DNA from: Phycisphaerales bacterium | Lineage (GTDB): Bacteria; Planctomycetota; Phycisphaerae; Phycisphaerales; SM1A02 | Reading direction: 5' to 3' | NCBI GenBank assembly: GCA_009691915.1 | Contig: SIAD01000001.1 | Span: 124,001 to 188,000, forward strand | Length of the DNA: 64,000 nucleotides | In this document: piece by piece, positions 1 through 8,738 of the stretch | Numbering within the stretch: position 1 is the stretch's first letter | How the letters are laid out: every line of letters starts with the position of its first letter | Translations under genes and position numbers: made by a program | The notes under the pieces: model-generated | Told to the model about the DNA's origin: nothing | What the model saw: the letters and a program-made list of their open reading frames with translations, nothing else | Databases searched by the model: none

Positions 1-912
1 TTCTCCCTGCTCCGTCTGCATGATGTCGTCAACGACGATGTTGGCAGCAGCCAGCGCCGTGAAGATCCGACCTTGCAGGCCGATGGTGTTGCGGATCTGG
101 CGGATGCTGACGCGCCCAAGGTCTTCCTTGAGGGCGCAGCCGACGACTGCGAGTTCTTCCATGGCTTGGCTCTCCCGTGCGATCATCGTGCCCGGATCGG
201 GCTTCTGACTGTGACGGACATGAATGGGGACACCGAATTTCTCCCCGAAGAGGACGGCGCGCGGGTGCATCACCCCGGCGCCCAGCGTCGCCAGCTCCAG
301 CATTTCCTCGTAGGAAATCCTCGGAAGTCGACACGCCGAACGGACGATCCGTGGATCGGCGGTGTAGACGCCGTCGACATCGGTGTAGATCTCGCAGCAG
401 CCGCCAGTATCCGCGACTCGAAGCGCGGCCGCGATGGCCACCGCCGTCGTATCACTCCCGCCTCGCCCCAGCGTCGTGACTTCGCCGTCATCGGAGATTC
501 CTTGAAACCCCGCGACCACCGGCACTTCACCGCGCGAGAGGAGCCGACCGAGGCGGCCCGATTCAATCCGAGTGATCCGTGACCGTCCATGAACGCCGTC
601 GGTGCGAATCCCCGCCTGCCCACCGGTCAAGCTGGTCGCGGCGCACCCCAACTCGCGCAGGGCCATCGCCATGAGTCCGACCGCGACTTGCTCCCCCGTC
701 GCCATCACCATGTCCAGTTCGCGCCGGTCGGGGATCGGCGAGACGCGCTCGGCGAGCGCGATCAATTCGTCAGTCGTATGCCCCATGGCACTCACGACTA
801 CGACCAAATCGAACCCCGCCTCGCGCGCCTTGGCGACTCGTCGCGCGACGCGCATGATCCTCTCTGGATCCCCGACACTCGTGCCGCCGAACTTCTGGAC
901 AATCGTGGGCAT
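1..912 (-). CDS. lysC: Aspartate kinase (3' part cut off by window edge)
   Basis: Phosphorylates L-aspartate, the first step towards lysine, threonine and methionine. Read on the minus strand, the frame is open from the ATG at 912 to base 1 (304 codons, no stop). It begins with the kinase signature VQKFGGTSV and later has the substrate and nucleotide loops (TGEQVA, GRGGSDTTA, YTDVDGVYTADPR). It then enters the ACT regulatory domain (VVGCALKEDLGRVS). The missing part is the end of the ACT region. The start sits 11 nt after the typA stop. A TAGACT hexamer built on that stop lies 8 nt before the ATG, so it may have its own leaderless-type transcript as well as read-through from typA. The identification is secure. 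Confidence 0.95.
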   Translation of the reverse strand, partial: MPTIVQKFGGTSVGDPERIMRVARRVAKAREAGFDLVVVVSAMGHTTDELIALAERVSPIPDRRELDMVMATGEQVAVGLMAMALRELGCAATSLTGGQAGIRTDGVHGRSRITRIESGRLGRLLSRGEVPVVAGFQGISDDGEVTTLGRGGSDTTAVAIAAALRVADTGGCCEIYTDVDGVYTADPRIVRSACRLPRISYEEMLELATLGAGVMHPRAVLFGEKFGVPIHVRHSQKPDPGTMIARESQAMEELAVVGCALKEDLGRVSIRQIRNTIGLQGRIFTALAAANIVVDDIMQTEQGE

Positions 913-920
913 CACTCACC

Positions 921-926
921 AGTCTA
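921..926 (-). promoter_or_regulatory. -10 box of lysC, overlapping the typA stop
   Basis: TAGACT on the minus strand, 8 nt before the lysC ATG. Its first three bases are the typA TAG stop codon. No clear -35. Confidence 0.45.
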
Positions 927-2810
927 AGCCGAGGTCTCCGCGGAAACCGCTGCCGCTTCCCGGTCCTTCATCTGGCGATTGATCCGCCGACGGTCCGCCT
1001 CGCGGAGGATCTTCTTGCGGATCCGGACCGCGCTCGGGGTGATTTCGACATACTCGTCACCCTCCAGGTACTCAAGGGCCGACTCCAGCGTGAATGGCCT
1101 CGGCGCCTTGAGGACGACGGTGGCCTCCTTGCTGGACTCGCGCACATTGGACATCGGCTTGGCCTTCACGACATTCACATGCAGGTCGTTGTCGCGGTTG
1201 TGCTCCCCGACGACCATTCCCTCGTAGATCACATCGGCGTTGCTCACAAACATGAATCCGCGCTCGGCGAGATTGAGAAGGGAAAAGGTCGTGGCGGTCC
1301 CCGCCTCCACCGCGACCATGACCCCGTTGGACCGCCGCTTGGGGGCAAACCGTACGGGGCGGTAGTCGCTGAAGGAGTGGTGCATGACCGACTCGCCCCC
1401 CGTGGCGTTGAGGATCCGTGTTCGCAGTCCGATCAGTCCCCGTGCGGGGATGTCTGCTTCCACATGGGTTCGCGTCCCCCGCATTTCCACCTTGGTGATC
1501 TCCGCCCCCCGCTGCCCCAGCAACTCGAGCGCCGGTCCCATCGCGGTTTGGACGACATCGAGAGCCAGCCGCTCGTAGGGCTCGCACTTCACGCCGTCGA
1601 TCTCCCGTTCGATGACCTCGGGCTTCCCGACGGTGAGTTCGAATCCTTCACGGCGCATCGTCTCCAGCAGCACCCCGAGGTGCAGGAGTCCACGCCCAGA
1701 GACATGAAACTCCTCCGTGCTGTCACCGGGTGCGACGCGAAGCGCCACATTGGAGCGCAGTTCCCGTTCAAGCCGCTCGGCGATCTGACGGCTGGTGACG
1801 AACTTCCCCTCACGGCCGCCCAGCGGTCCGTCGTTGATCCGAAACACCATGTGCAATGTGGGATCATCGACCCGCACTCGCGTCATTGGAATCGGTCGGT
1901 CGAAGGCGCAGACCGTGTCGCCAATCTGGATGTCGGTGATCCCCTCGATGAGGCAGAGGTCGCCAGCCGCGATCGAGTCGGCGGCGACGCGCGAGAGTCC
2001 CTCGAACCGCTTCACACCTTGAACTCGTGCTTTCTGCACACTGCCGTCCGCCTTGCACACCGTGACCGGCGAATTCGCGCGCAGGGTCCCCGCGAAAACC
2101 CGTCCGATCCCCAGCCGTCCGACATAATCGTTCGAGTCGAGGTTGACAACAAGGAACTGGAGTGACGCTTCTGGATCTCCCGTTGGCGCCGGCACCCGCT
2201 CGGCGATCGCCGCGAACAGGTCATCGACTCCACGCGATCGGTCGTCGCGGGTTCGGCTAGCCCAGCCATCGCGTCCTGACGCCCAGACGACCGGAAAGTC
2301 GAGGGCAAGGTCGTCGGCACCGAGATCAATGAGCAGATCGAAGACCTCATTGACGACCTCCTGGGGGCGTGCATCGGGCCGGTCGCACTTGTTGACAACG
2401 ACGATGGGCTTGAGCCCGACCTCCAAGGCCTTCGAGAGAACAAATCGCGTCTGGGGCATTGGTCCCTCCATGGCGTCGATCAGGATCAGGCATCCATCGG
2501 CCATGCGCAGCACTCGTTCGACTTCGCCGCCGAAGTCCGCGTGGCCCGGGGTGTCGATGATGTTGACGCGCAGGGACTCGCCCGCGCGTGGTCCGAAGCG
2601 GACGGTGTACTCGACGGCGCAGTTCTTCGAGAGGATAGTGATGCCCCGCTCGCGCTCCAGTGGATTCGAGTCAAGCACGCACTCGGCACCAGTCTCCACC
2701 TCGCCCGCGGCGCTCGAAGCGCGCAGCATCGCGTCTACAAGTGTGGTCTTTCCGTGATCGACATGCGCGATGATCGCGACATTTCTGAGATTCTGTTGGG
2801 CGACGGACAT
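924..2810 (-). CDS. typA: Ribosome-associated GTPase TypA/BipA
   Basis: Translation-factor GTPase of the EF-G/LepA group that binds 70S ribosomes and helps 50S assembly and stress growth. The 628 aa match the family length (about 600-630). G motifs are clear: P-loop AHVDHGKTT (15-23), switch I RGITI (55-59), DTPGH (86-90), NKCD (140-143). Domains II, III and V follow, with the TypA-specific C-terminal stretch ending near EADRRRINRQ. The ATG at 2810 starts the conserved N-terminus directly. A TAGGCT hexamer at 2833-2838 (minus) could be the -10 of a short-leader transcript. lysC follows in the same direction. Confidence 0.97.
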   Translation of the reverse strand: MSVAQQNLRNVAIIAHVDHGKTTLVDAMLRASSAAGEVETGAECVLDSNPLERERGITILSKNCAVEYTVRFGPRAGESLRVNIIDTPGHADFGGEVERVLRMADGCLILIDAMEGPMPQTRFVLSKALEVGLKPIVVVNKCDRPDARPQEVVNEVFDLLIDLGADDLALDFPVVWASGRDGWASRTRDDRSRGVDDLFAAIAERVPAPTGDPEASLQFLVVNLDSNDYVGRLGIGRVFAGTLRANSPVTVCKADGSVQKARVQGVKRFEGLSRVAADSIAAGDLCLIEGITDIQIGDTVCAFDRPIPMTRVRVDDPTLHMVFRINDGPLGGREGKFVTSRQIAERLERELRSNVALRVAPGDSTEEFHVSGRGLLHLGVLLETMRREGFELTVGKPEVIEREIDGVKCEPYERLALDVVQTAMGPALELLGQRGAEITKVEMRGTRTHVEADIPARGLIGLRTRILNATGGESVMHHSFSDYRPVRFAPKRRSNGVMVAVEAGTATTFSLLNLAERGFMFVSNADVIYEGMVVGEHNRDNDLHVNVVKAKPMSNVRESSKEATVVLKAPRPFTLESALEYLEGDEYVEITPSAVRIRKKILREADRRRINRQMKDREAAAVSAETSA

Positions 2811-2844
2811 GGGTGGTGGGTAGAGTCTTGCAAGCCTACCTGCG

Positions 2845-3207
2845 ATGGCCTATTTAGCGCCACAGAATCTTCCGTCGCGCCCGACATGGACAAGGATCGG
2901 TCTGGCTATTGCCATCGCGGTTCTCTCCGACCTCTTCAGCTTCTTCACAAGCGCGTGGGTGATCACCGAGCCGATCGTCCTGGCGGTCGATGTGGTCACC
3001 GCCGCTGCAATCTGGATGGCCCTCGGGTGCCCGGCGATTCTTCTTGTTGCACTCCTAGCTGAGGCGATCCCGGGCGTCGGAATGTTGCCCCTGTGGACGA
3101 TGGTCGTCCTGATCATCGCATCGACGGGGCGTCTTCCGGGCCGCGGTGGCAACGTGATTGCACCCGTACCGAATCCGACGGATCCCCCGCGGATTCAGAG
3201 ACCGTAG
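2845..3207 (+). CDS. Small hydrophobic membrane protein, unknown function
   Basis: 120 aa with three likely membrane segments (about residues 18-35, 42-62 and 66-92) and a short proline-rich cytoplasmic or periplasmic tail. I do not recognise a family. It is divergent from typA, and a TAGAGT hexamer at 2821-2826 could serve as its -10. Its last 13 bases overlap the end of the convergent carboxypeptidase gene. The alternating hydrophobic composition and GC-rich third positions support a real gene, but no homology can be asserted from sequence alone. Confidence 0.55.
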   Translation: MAYLAPQNLPSRPTWTRIGLAIAIAVLSDLFSFFTSAWVITEPIVLAVDVVTAAAIWMALGCPAILLVALLAEAIPGVGMLPLWTMVVLIIASTGRLPGRGGNVIAPVPNPTDPPRIQRP

Positions 3208-4751
3208 AGCGGTCGGAGCTTTCCTTCGAGGTGTGCCATGAACGGCTCGGCCGAGAGCGTTGCGCCCGTCACCCGCTGGCAGAGCTCGGCCGACGAGTAT
3301 CGTCGCCCATGAGCATGGATTCCGGCATTGAGCCAGCGGAGAAGCGGCTCGAACTCCCCACGGGAGTAGCCATCTTCGAGCCCCGGAATCTCACGCCTGG
3401 CCGCTTCATGGAACTGCGCGGCGTAGAGCGTCCCAAGCGTGTAGGTCGGGAAGTACCCGAAGGCTCCCATGCTCCAGTGAACATCCTGTAGGCACCCGAG
3501 CCGGTCGTTAGGGACCGTGACCCCGAGGTGCTCCTTGATGAGCCGGTTCCATTCCCCTGGGAGCTCCCCGACCGAGAGCGCACCGGACACGAGCCGCCGC
3601 TCCAGTTCGAACCGCACCATCACATGAAGGTTGTAGGTCGCCTCGTCGGCATCGACGCGGATCAATCCGGGCTTCACGACATTGGCGGCGCCGTAGAGCT
3701 CGTCAACAGAGAAGCGATCGCAGCTAGGCGCAAAGTGACTGCGCATGGCAGTGGTGCACCACTGCCAGAACCCACGCGACCGACCAACCTGGTTCTCCCA
3801 CATCCGGCTCTGGCTCTCGTGAATGCCCAGTGACACGGCCGTCCCCGAGGGAAGACCGATCTCCCGTTCCGGGAGTCCCTGTTCATACATGCCGTGCCCA
3901 GCCTCGTGGATCGAGGATCCGAGCGCGTCGTTGACGCACCGAAGGTCGTAGCGCGTCGTCAAACGCACATCGTGGCAGTGAGTCGATCCGCAGAACGGGT
4001 GCGTGCTGGTGTCCAGGCGGCCCCGAGACAGATCGAAGCCGAGGCGCGCGATGACATGCCGCACGAACAGTTGCTGGGTCTCGAGTGGGAGTTCATGGTC
4101 GTTGAACTCGTCGGATGGGCGGCGCGAGGCGCCGGCGATCTCGGCGATGAACGCTACGAGCCGCGCCCTGAGCGGCGTGAAGATGGCCGTCACATGAGCG
4201 GCAGTGCAGCCTGGTTCGAAGGCATCGGCGAGCGCGTCCCAAGGTTCGCCACCTTCAGGAGTTCCCAGCAGCGCCGCACGATCTCGCGTGAGTGCAACGA
4301 TATTCGTCAGCCAGGGCTCAAACGCCGGAAAGTCACTATCGCGCCGCGCGCCGATCCACGCTTGCTGGGCATTCGAGACGACCTCGGCGAATTCGGACAC
4401 ATGCTCGACGGGGAGTCGAGTCTCGCGCAGGTAGTCGCGTCGTGCCTCCCGAACATTGGCGGCCTCCATCGATCCCGATTCGATAAACCCGCGATCAGCC
4501 TCGAGTTCACCGAGCCAGTCGCCCACGCGCGGGTCGGTCGTGCGTTCGTGCTGCAATCGGGCGAGCAACGCCAGCTGCCGACTGCGATGCTCGATCCCCC
4601 GTGGTGGTGCCATGGTCTCCTGATCCCAGGTGAGGACCGCCCCTGTTGAGCGAAGGAGATTGGCCTCGCGCAGCGCCGACGCGAGTTGCCCATAGGCGGG
4701 CGGTAGCGGGTGTGGATCGAGCGAACTGAATGCGGCGGCGGCGTTGGTCAC
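3195..4751 (-). CDS. M32-family metallocarboxypeptidase (Taq type)
   Basis: Zinc (or cobalt) carboxypeptidase that trims C-terminal residues from peptides, probably in the cytoplasm because there is no signal peptide. The 518 aa are close to the family's ~500. The zinc motif HEAGH is at 282-286, with the M32 hallmark HESQS at 311-315 supplying the third ligand. The HPF motif (251-253) and the D-x-R-x-T-T stretch after it are also present. The ATG at 4751 begins a typical helical N-terminus. Nothing suggests an operon. The 3' end runs 13 nt into a convergent small gene. Confidence 0.95.
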   Translation of the reverse strand: MTNAAAAFSSLDPHPLPPAYGQLASALREANLLRSTGAVLTWDQETMAPPRGIEHRSRQLALLARLQHERTTDPRVGDWLGELEADRGFIESGSMEAANVREARRDYLRETRLPVEHVSEFAEVVSNAQQAWIGARRDSDFPAFEPWLTNIVALTRDRAALLGTPEGGEPWDALADAFEPGCTAAHVTAIFTPLRARLVAFIAEIAGASRRPSDEFNDHELPLETQQLFVRHVIARLGFDLSRGRLDTSTHPFCGSTHCHDVRLTTRYDLRCVNDALGSSIHEAGHGMYEQGLPEREIGLPSGTAVSLGIHESQSRMWENQVGRSRGFWQWCTTAMRSHFAPSCDRFSVDELYGAANVVKPGLIRVDADEATYNLHVMVRFELERRLVSGALSVGELPGEWNRLIKEHLGVTVPNDRLGCLQDVHWSMGAFGYFPTYTLGTLYAAQFHEAARREIPGLEDGYSRGEFEPLLRWLNAGIHAHGRRYSSAELCQRVTGATLSAEPFMAHLEGKLRPLYGL

Positions 4752-4776
4752 CGACCCAAGGTAGCAGCCCCAATGA

Positions 4777-4806
4777 AGACGCCCCCTCCATCGAGAGGGG
4801 GCGTCT
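4777..4806 (-). terminator. Intrinsic terminator-like hairpin after the ankyrin gene
   Basis: Perfect 12-bp stem (arms 4777-4788 and 4795-4806) with a 6-nt loop, 28 nt past the stop of the minus-strand DUF1573/ankyrin gene. The T-run after it is weak, so it may also act as an RNA-stabilising hairpin. Confidence 0.65.
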
Positions 4807-4834
4807 GTTCAATTCAGTTTCGCTTGATGCGAGG

Positions 4835-6667
4835 TCAAGGCACCGCTGGTGTCGGAGACGGAACGGGAATCGCGCTGGCCGCTCCCTTGGATTGGAGCAA
4901 CTCGGCGATCTTCTTACCCTGCTCGTCGGTGCGTCGTTGAGCGAGATCAAGCGCCGTACGACCCGTCCCGTCCTTGCCGCTGAGATCGGCCTGTGCATCG
5001 ATGAGCATCTGCACCTTTTCGGTGGTTCCTGAGAGTGCCGCCAGCTGCACCGGCGTGTACCCCTGCTTGTTGGCCATGTTGACATCAGCTCCGGCCACGA
5101 TGAGCAGTCTCACGCTGTCGGGCTTACCGCTGCGAACCGCGCGCATGAGCGCCGTGTCGCCTGTGACCCCGTCCTTGACATTGAGGTCGGGCTTCTTGGC
5201 AAGGATGACAGCGACCGTCTCTGGCTTGCCGATGCCAGCCGCCCAGATGAGTGGAGTGAGGCCGTTGACATCGACTACTCCCACATCCGCCCCCTTGTCG
5301 AGCAGCAACTTGACGGTTTCGGCATTGCCGAGCCCGCACGCCCAGGTCAGCGGCGTGCCACCGATCTGATCGCGCGCGGTCACACTGGCGCCTGCGGCAA
5401 TGAGGCGGCTCGTAGCGTCAACGCTCCCGGTCTCAGCCGCGAGCGTCAGCGGACCCTTGCCCGTGCGATCCTGCGCATTCACATCGGCCTTTGCCTCGAT
5501 GAGGATGCCGACGATCTCGCCACGGTTCTCGCGCGCGGCCCAGTGAATCGCTGTGCGGCCGGTGTCTGGATCGACCTCATTGACATTGGTTCCCGAGGCG
5601 GCGAGCAATTCCTTCACCTTGGCTACATCGCCCTTCTGCGCGGCGCTCACCAGTTGGCTCGAGGGAGCATTCGATGCGGGCCTCGGCGTTGGGGCAGGTG
5701 CGTTGGGCGCACCAGTGACCGTGATCGGCCGTTTGATCATCACACTGACGGCGGACGACTTGGGATGGTCGGTGGCAATGGTGAGTTTGATCGCCCGACC
5801 CTGCTCCTCCCATTTTGCCCAGTCAATGTGGATGACATGCTCGGCAGAGGACTCAGGACCGGCATCGGTGACGACTGGTGGATTGATCCCCGTGATCTTG
5901 AACGCCTGACCGTCGGCGGCGGCGACTACGAGTTTGCCATCGTTGCCCTGGCTTGCGGGATCCTTGGCCGTGCTCTCAATCACGTCGGGAGTGACCGTGA
6001 CATACGCGGCGACCTCCCCCTCGACTGTCAAGACGAGAGGTGCTGCTCCTTCGATCTGGAAGGTGATCCGCTTGGAAAGATGAATCCCCTGCTTAGGTCC
6101 AGGTTTGAGAGTGATCTCCATGTCCGTCGAACCGCCGACTGGAATCGGCTCCTTGGGGGCGTTCGCGGTCGTGCAGCCGCAGCCGGGGACTGCCTTGATG
6201 ATGGTCACCGGCTTGTCGGAGACATTCCGGATAGTGATCTTCCCAGTCTTCGGAACATCCGCCTGCATCTCACCGAGATTGAGAATCGCGGGCTCAAACA
6301 CTATCGGTGGCGGGCCCGATGCGACCTGTTGTCCACCGGCCGCGGCGAGCGCCTTGGAGTCGAGAGTGCGGGCTTCCGGCTTCACCGCCCTGATGTCCTG
6401 AGCCGAGTCCTTCGTGACCTGGTTTCGCGTCGAGAGCAGGCCGTCAGAGGAGGACGACGCCGGCTTCCTGTTGGTCGTGGGGTTTCCAGCCGGCACACGG
6501 TCAGGAGCGCTCTGCAAAGGATGCGGAATCGGAACATCGGCGGGATCCGGGATCGACGGCGGCGCGGCGGGCGCTTGTGAGTAGGCCAGAGGCGCGCAGG
6601 CGAGCGAGGCGATCATGAAGGCGGACGCGATGTGGGTCACGAGTGTGGTGGTATTGGATCGATCCAT
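4835..6667 (-). CDS. Secreted DUF1573 and ankyrin-repeat protein
   Basis: Probably exported; the start chosen is the ATG at 6667, because it gives a signal peptide (hydrophobic core about residues 9-27, then AYSQA). It also has AGGA 10 nt upstream; the frame is open 20 codons further. The mature part has a proline/serine-rich linker, then a DUF1573 immunoglobulin-like domain (about 122-225) with its conserved CGC (163-165). A second beta-rich stretch follows, then about eight ankyrin repeats from residue 340 to near 600. DUF1573 is common in Planctomycetota and Bacteroidota envelope proteins, but its role is unknown. The ankyrin part suggests protein binding in the periplasm. This domain pairing is unusual. 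Total 610 aa. Confidence 0.85.
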   Translation of the reverse strand: MDRSNTTTLVTHIASAFMIASLACAPLAYSQAPAAPPSIPDPADVPIPHPLQSAPDRVPAGNPTTNRKPASSSSDGLLSTRNQVTKDSAQDIRAVKPEARTLDSKALAAAGGQQVASGPPPIVFEPAILNLGEMQADVPKTGKITIRNVSDKPVTIIKAVPGCGCTTANAPKEPIPVGGSTDMEITLKPGPKQGIHLSKRITFQIEGAAPLVLTVEGEVAAYVTVTPDVIESTAKDPASQGNDGKLVVAAADGQAFKITGINPPVVTDAGPESSAEHVIHIDWAKWEEQGRAIKLTIATDHPKSSAVSVMIKRPITVTGAPNAPAPTPRPASNAPSSQLVSAAQKGDVAKVKELLAASGTNVNEVDPDTGRTAIHWAARENRGEIVGILIEAKADVNAQDRTGKGPLTLAAETGSVDATSRLIAAGASVTARDQIGGTPLTWACGLGNAETVKLLLDKGADVGVVDVNGLTPLIWAAGIGKPETVAVILAKKPDLNVKDGVTGDTALMRAVRSGKPDSVRLLIVAGADVNMANKQGYTPVQLAALSGTTEKVQMLIDAQADLSGKDGTGRTALDLAQRRTDEQGKKIAELLQSKGAASAIPVPSPTPAVP

Positions 6668-6819
6668 TGCAGAGGTTCCTGATTGAGGCGAGAACGGCTG
6701 AGCATATCGGCCGCCGCGCACATGCACAGCGGAATTGAACTATCGGTCATTCGCGGACTGAGTTCACACCGCTCGGCGCGATTCGGTCTGATCGGTGGCA
6801 GATAACGCGCTCTCCTCTC

Positions 6820-6825
6820 TACACT
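6820..6825 (+). promoter_or_regulatory. Possible -10 box of the MEMO-family gene
   Basis: TACACT ending 10 nt before the ATG at 6836. The intervening bases are pyrimidine-rich with no Shine-Dalgarno sequence. Confidence 0.35.
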
Positions 6826-6835
6826 TCCCGTTCCC

Positions 6836-8053
6836 ATGGATCCACTTCCTGCCCACCGTGAGCGTCCCCACATCCGTCCGTTCCTCCCGATCGGCGTTCA
6901 AAACGAGGAAAAGAAGGTGTTTGTGGCTCTGCGCGACCCGGCGAACCTTCGCGGAGACGGAAACGCACCGGTCGTTCCTCCGGAAGTTCTGCCCCTGATC
7001 GGCCTCCTGCAAGGCGAGGCCTCGCTGGAGGAGATCACGGAAAAGACCGGTGCGCCAAGAGAGTTTCTGGTGCAGTTGGTCTCGGCACTCGACGACGCTG
7101 GACTTCTCTGGGGTCCGAACGCGGAGCGACTCGAACGAGAGGCGCTCGATCGGATCCGTTCCGCGCAGGCCTTCCCCATGGGCGCCGCACTCGCTGCGGG
7201 CGAGAATCCCGAGGAAGCGACGGCCTCGATCCGGCGGCTGCTCGATGCAGCCGAAGATCCCGAACTCGACGGAGAGTTATTGGGAATCGTCGCCCCTCAC
7301 CTCGACTACGCGCGCGGCGGACCGACCTACGCGACTGCCTACAAAGCGTGTGTGAAGGAACCCAGAGTGGATCGCATCGTCGTTCTCGGAACCAATCACT
7401 TTGGAGTCGGTGACGGCATCGTCATGAGCACGCATGGCTTCTCGAGCCCGTGGGGAGCCTTTCCGGCCGACCATCAAGTGGTCGGCGGGCTCGGACGCGA
7501 GCTCGGTGATCGCCTCTTCAAGGACGAGATCGACCACCTTGCCGAACACTCAATCAGCATCCATCTTCCATGGGTTCACACGGTGTTCGGCAGAGTTCCC
7601 ATCGTCGCGGCGCTCGTCCCCAGTCCCCTTCGTCCGATGATCGCCGATGACGGGGCGCGCGTGTCGTACGACGAGTTCCTGCCCGCCTTGACCGCGGCGA
7701 TCAAGGCGGCGCCGGGGCGCACACTGGTGATCGCAAGCGCGGATCTGAGCCATGTCGGACCGCAGTTCGGTGACCAGACTCCCGTCGGTGCTGAGATTCG
7801 CAAGCAGGTTGAGCGGTATGACCGGGCACTGCTGGCAACCTACCTCGAAGGAAACATGGACTCGTTCCTCACCAAGATCGGCGCGGACCAGAATGCTCAG
7901 CGCTGGTGCAGCGTCGGGAACATGACGGCGGCAAAGCTCGTGACCGGGGCGCTGCCGGAACTAGTGCAGTACACGCAGAGCCCCGCGGACGCTGATCCAA
8001 ACGGTCAGGCCCTCGTGACCTGCGCTGCGATGGGGCTCGTGAGGCTCGACTAG
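6836..8053 (+). CDS. MEMO family protein (AmmeMemoRadiSam system protein B type)
   Basis: The C-terminal ~270 aa are the MEMO fold, related to extradiol dioxygenases. Expected metal-site stretches are GIVAPHLDYARGG, VLGTNHFG and AEHSISIHLPWV. The biochemical role in bacteria is unsettled. In many genomes it is linked to an AMMECR1 protein and a radical-SAM protein, and neither is seen nearby here. An extra N-terminal ~110 aa (a short helical, winged-helix-like stretch about residues 50-95) precedes the MEMO domain, so the protein (405 aa) is longer than the usual ~270-300. dtd follows 23 nt downstream on the same strand. Confidence 0.9.
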   Translation: MDPLPAHRERPHIRPFLPIGVQNEEKKVFVALRDPANLRGDGNAPVVPPEVLPLIGLLQGEASLEEITEKTGAPREFLVQLVSALDDAGLLWGPNAERLEREALDRIRSAQAFPMGAALAAGENPEEATASIRRLLDAAEDPELDGELLGIVAPHLDYARGGPTYATAYKACVKEPRVDRIVVLGTNHFGVGDGIVMSTHGFSSPWGAFPADHQVVGGLGRELGDRLFKDEIDHLAEHSISIHLPWVHTVFGRVPIVAALVPSPLRPMIADDGARVSYDEFLPALTAAIKAAPGRTLVIASADLSHVGPQFGDQTPVGAEIRKQVERYDRALLATYLEGNMDSFLTKIGADQNAQRWCSVGNMTAAKLVTGALPELVQYTQSPADADPNGQALVTCAAMGLVRLD

Positions 8054-8076
8054 ATGGGTGCTCTCGCCTTCCAACG

Positions 8077-8553
8077 ATGATCGCCGTCGTCCAACGGGTT
8101 GCTCACGCCAAGGTCACAGTAGGCACCGAAACCGTTGGTGCCATTGACGGCGGGCTTCTCGTGCTTCTTGGAGTTGCCAAGGGCGATGATGCCACTGCGG
8201 TCGAGTGGATGGCGCGAAAGATCGCAGCACTGCGGATCTTCGAGGATCAGCAGGGCAAGATGAATCTCGATGTCCGCCAGATTGGCGGGTCGATCCTCCT
8301 AGTGAGTCAGTTCACGCTGCTCGGTGACACGAACCGGGGAAATCGACCGGGATTCGCGGGGGCCGAGGAACCATCGTTGGCAGCAACGCGGTGCGATGAG
8401 GTGGCCAACGCCATCGCCGCTCAGGGAGTTCCCGTGTCACAGGGCCGATTCGGTCAGTCCATGAGGGTCGAACTCCTCAACGACGGGCCGGTCACTATCG
8501 TGCTGGATTCGCTGCGCAACTCTGCGCCTGTCGGGCAGAGCGGATCGGAATAA
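8077..8553 (+). CDS. dtd: D-aminoacyl-tRNA deacylase
   Basis: Proofreading enzyme that hydrolyses D-amino acids (and glycine) from mischarged tRNA. The 158 aa are close to the family's ~145-150. Both signature motifs are present: SQFTL (77-81) and NDGPVT (135-140), the latter carrying the cross-subunit Gly-cisPro. The ATG at 8077 begins the conserved MxAVVQRV start. Probably cotranscribed with the MEMO-family gene. Its stop codon lies in the A-run that forms the T-run of the opposite-strand terminator. Confidence 0.96.
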   Translation: MIAVVQRVAHAKVTVGTETVGAIDGGLLVLLGVAKGDDATAVEWMARKIAALRIFEDQQGKMNLDVRQIGGSILLVSQFTLLGDTNRGNRPGFAGAEEPSLAATRCDEVANAIAAQGVPVSQGRFGQSMRVELLNDGPVTIVLDSLRNSAPVGQSGSE

Positions 8554-8575
8554 AAAAAGAGCCCGCCGCTGGCTC
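8552..8575 (-). terminator. Rho-independent terminator for the minus-strand glycosylase unit
   Basis: Read on the minus strand: GAGCC stem, 7-nt loop, GGCTC, then seven Ts (bases 8552-8558). It lies 164 nt past the uracil-DNA glycosylase stop. The 8554-8738 interval holds nothing else I can identify. Confidence 0.65.
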
Positions 8576-8738
8576 AAGGCCGCGACAGGCTCCTCGTGGG
8601 GGCTTGTCGGACAGGCGGATCCATCATCCGCTGTCCATCGGTCAGTATCCCATCCAGTTTCCCTTCCTCCTTTGACCGATACGCACACCACCCCATGTGG
8701 GTTCCGCAATCTGGAGACACGATCGGGGGCGGGTCCCC

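Noticed and set aside
1179-2165. 328-codon open frame antisense to typA.
   Set aside because: No plausible protein features; typA is unambiguous on the other strand.
5543-6580. 345-codon open frame antisense to the DUF1573/ankyrin gene.
   Set aside because: Shadow of GC-rich codons; the opposite strand encodes clear domains and a signal peptide.
8576-8738. Possible small RNA or gene between dtd and the glycosylase.
   Set aside because: Apart from the terminator, no conserved structure, promoter or coding pattern stood out.
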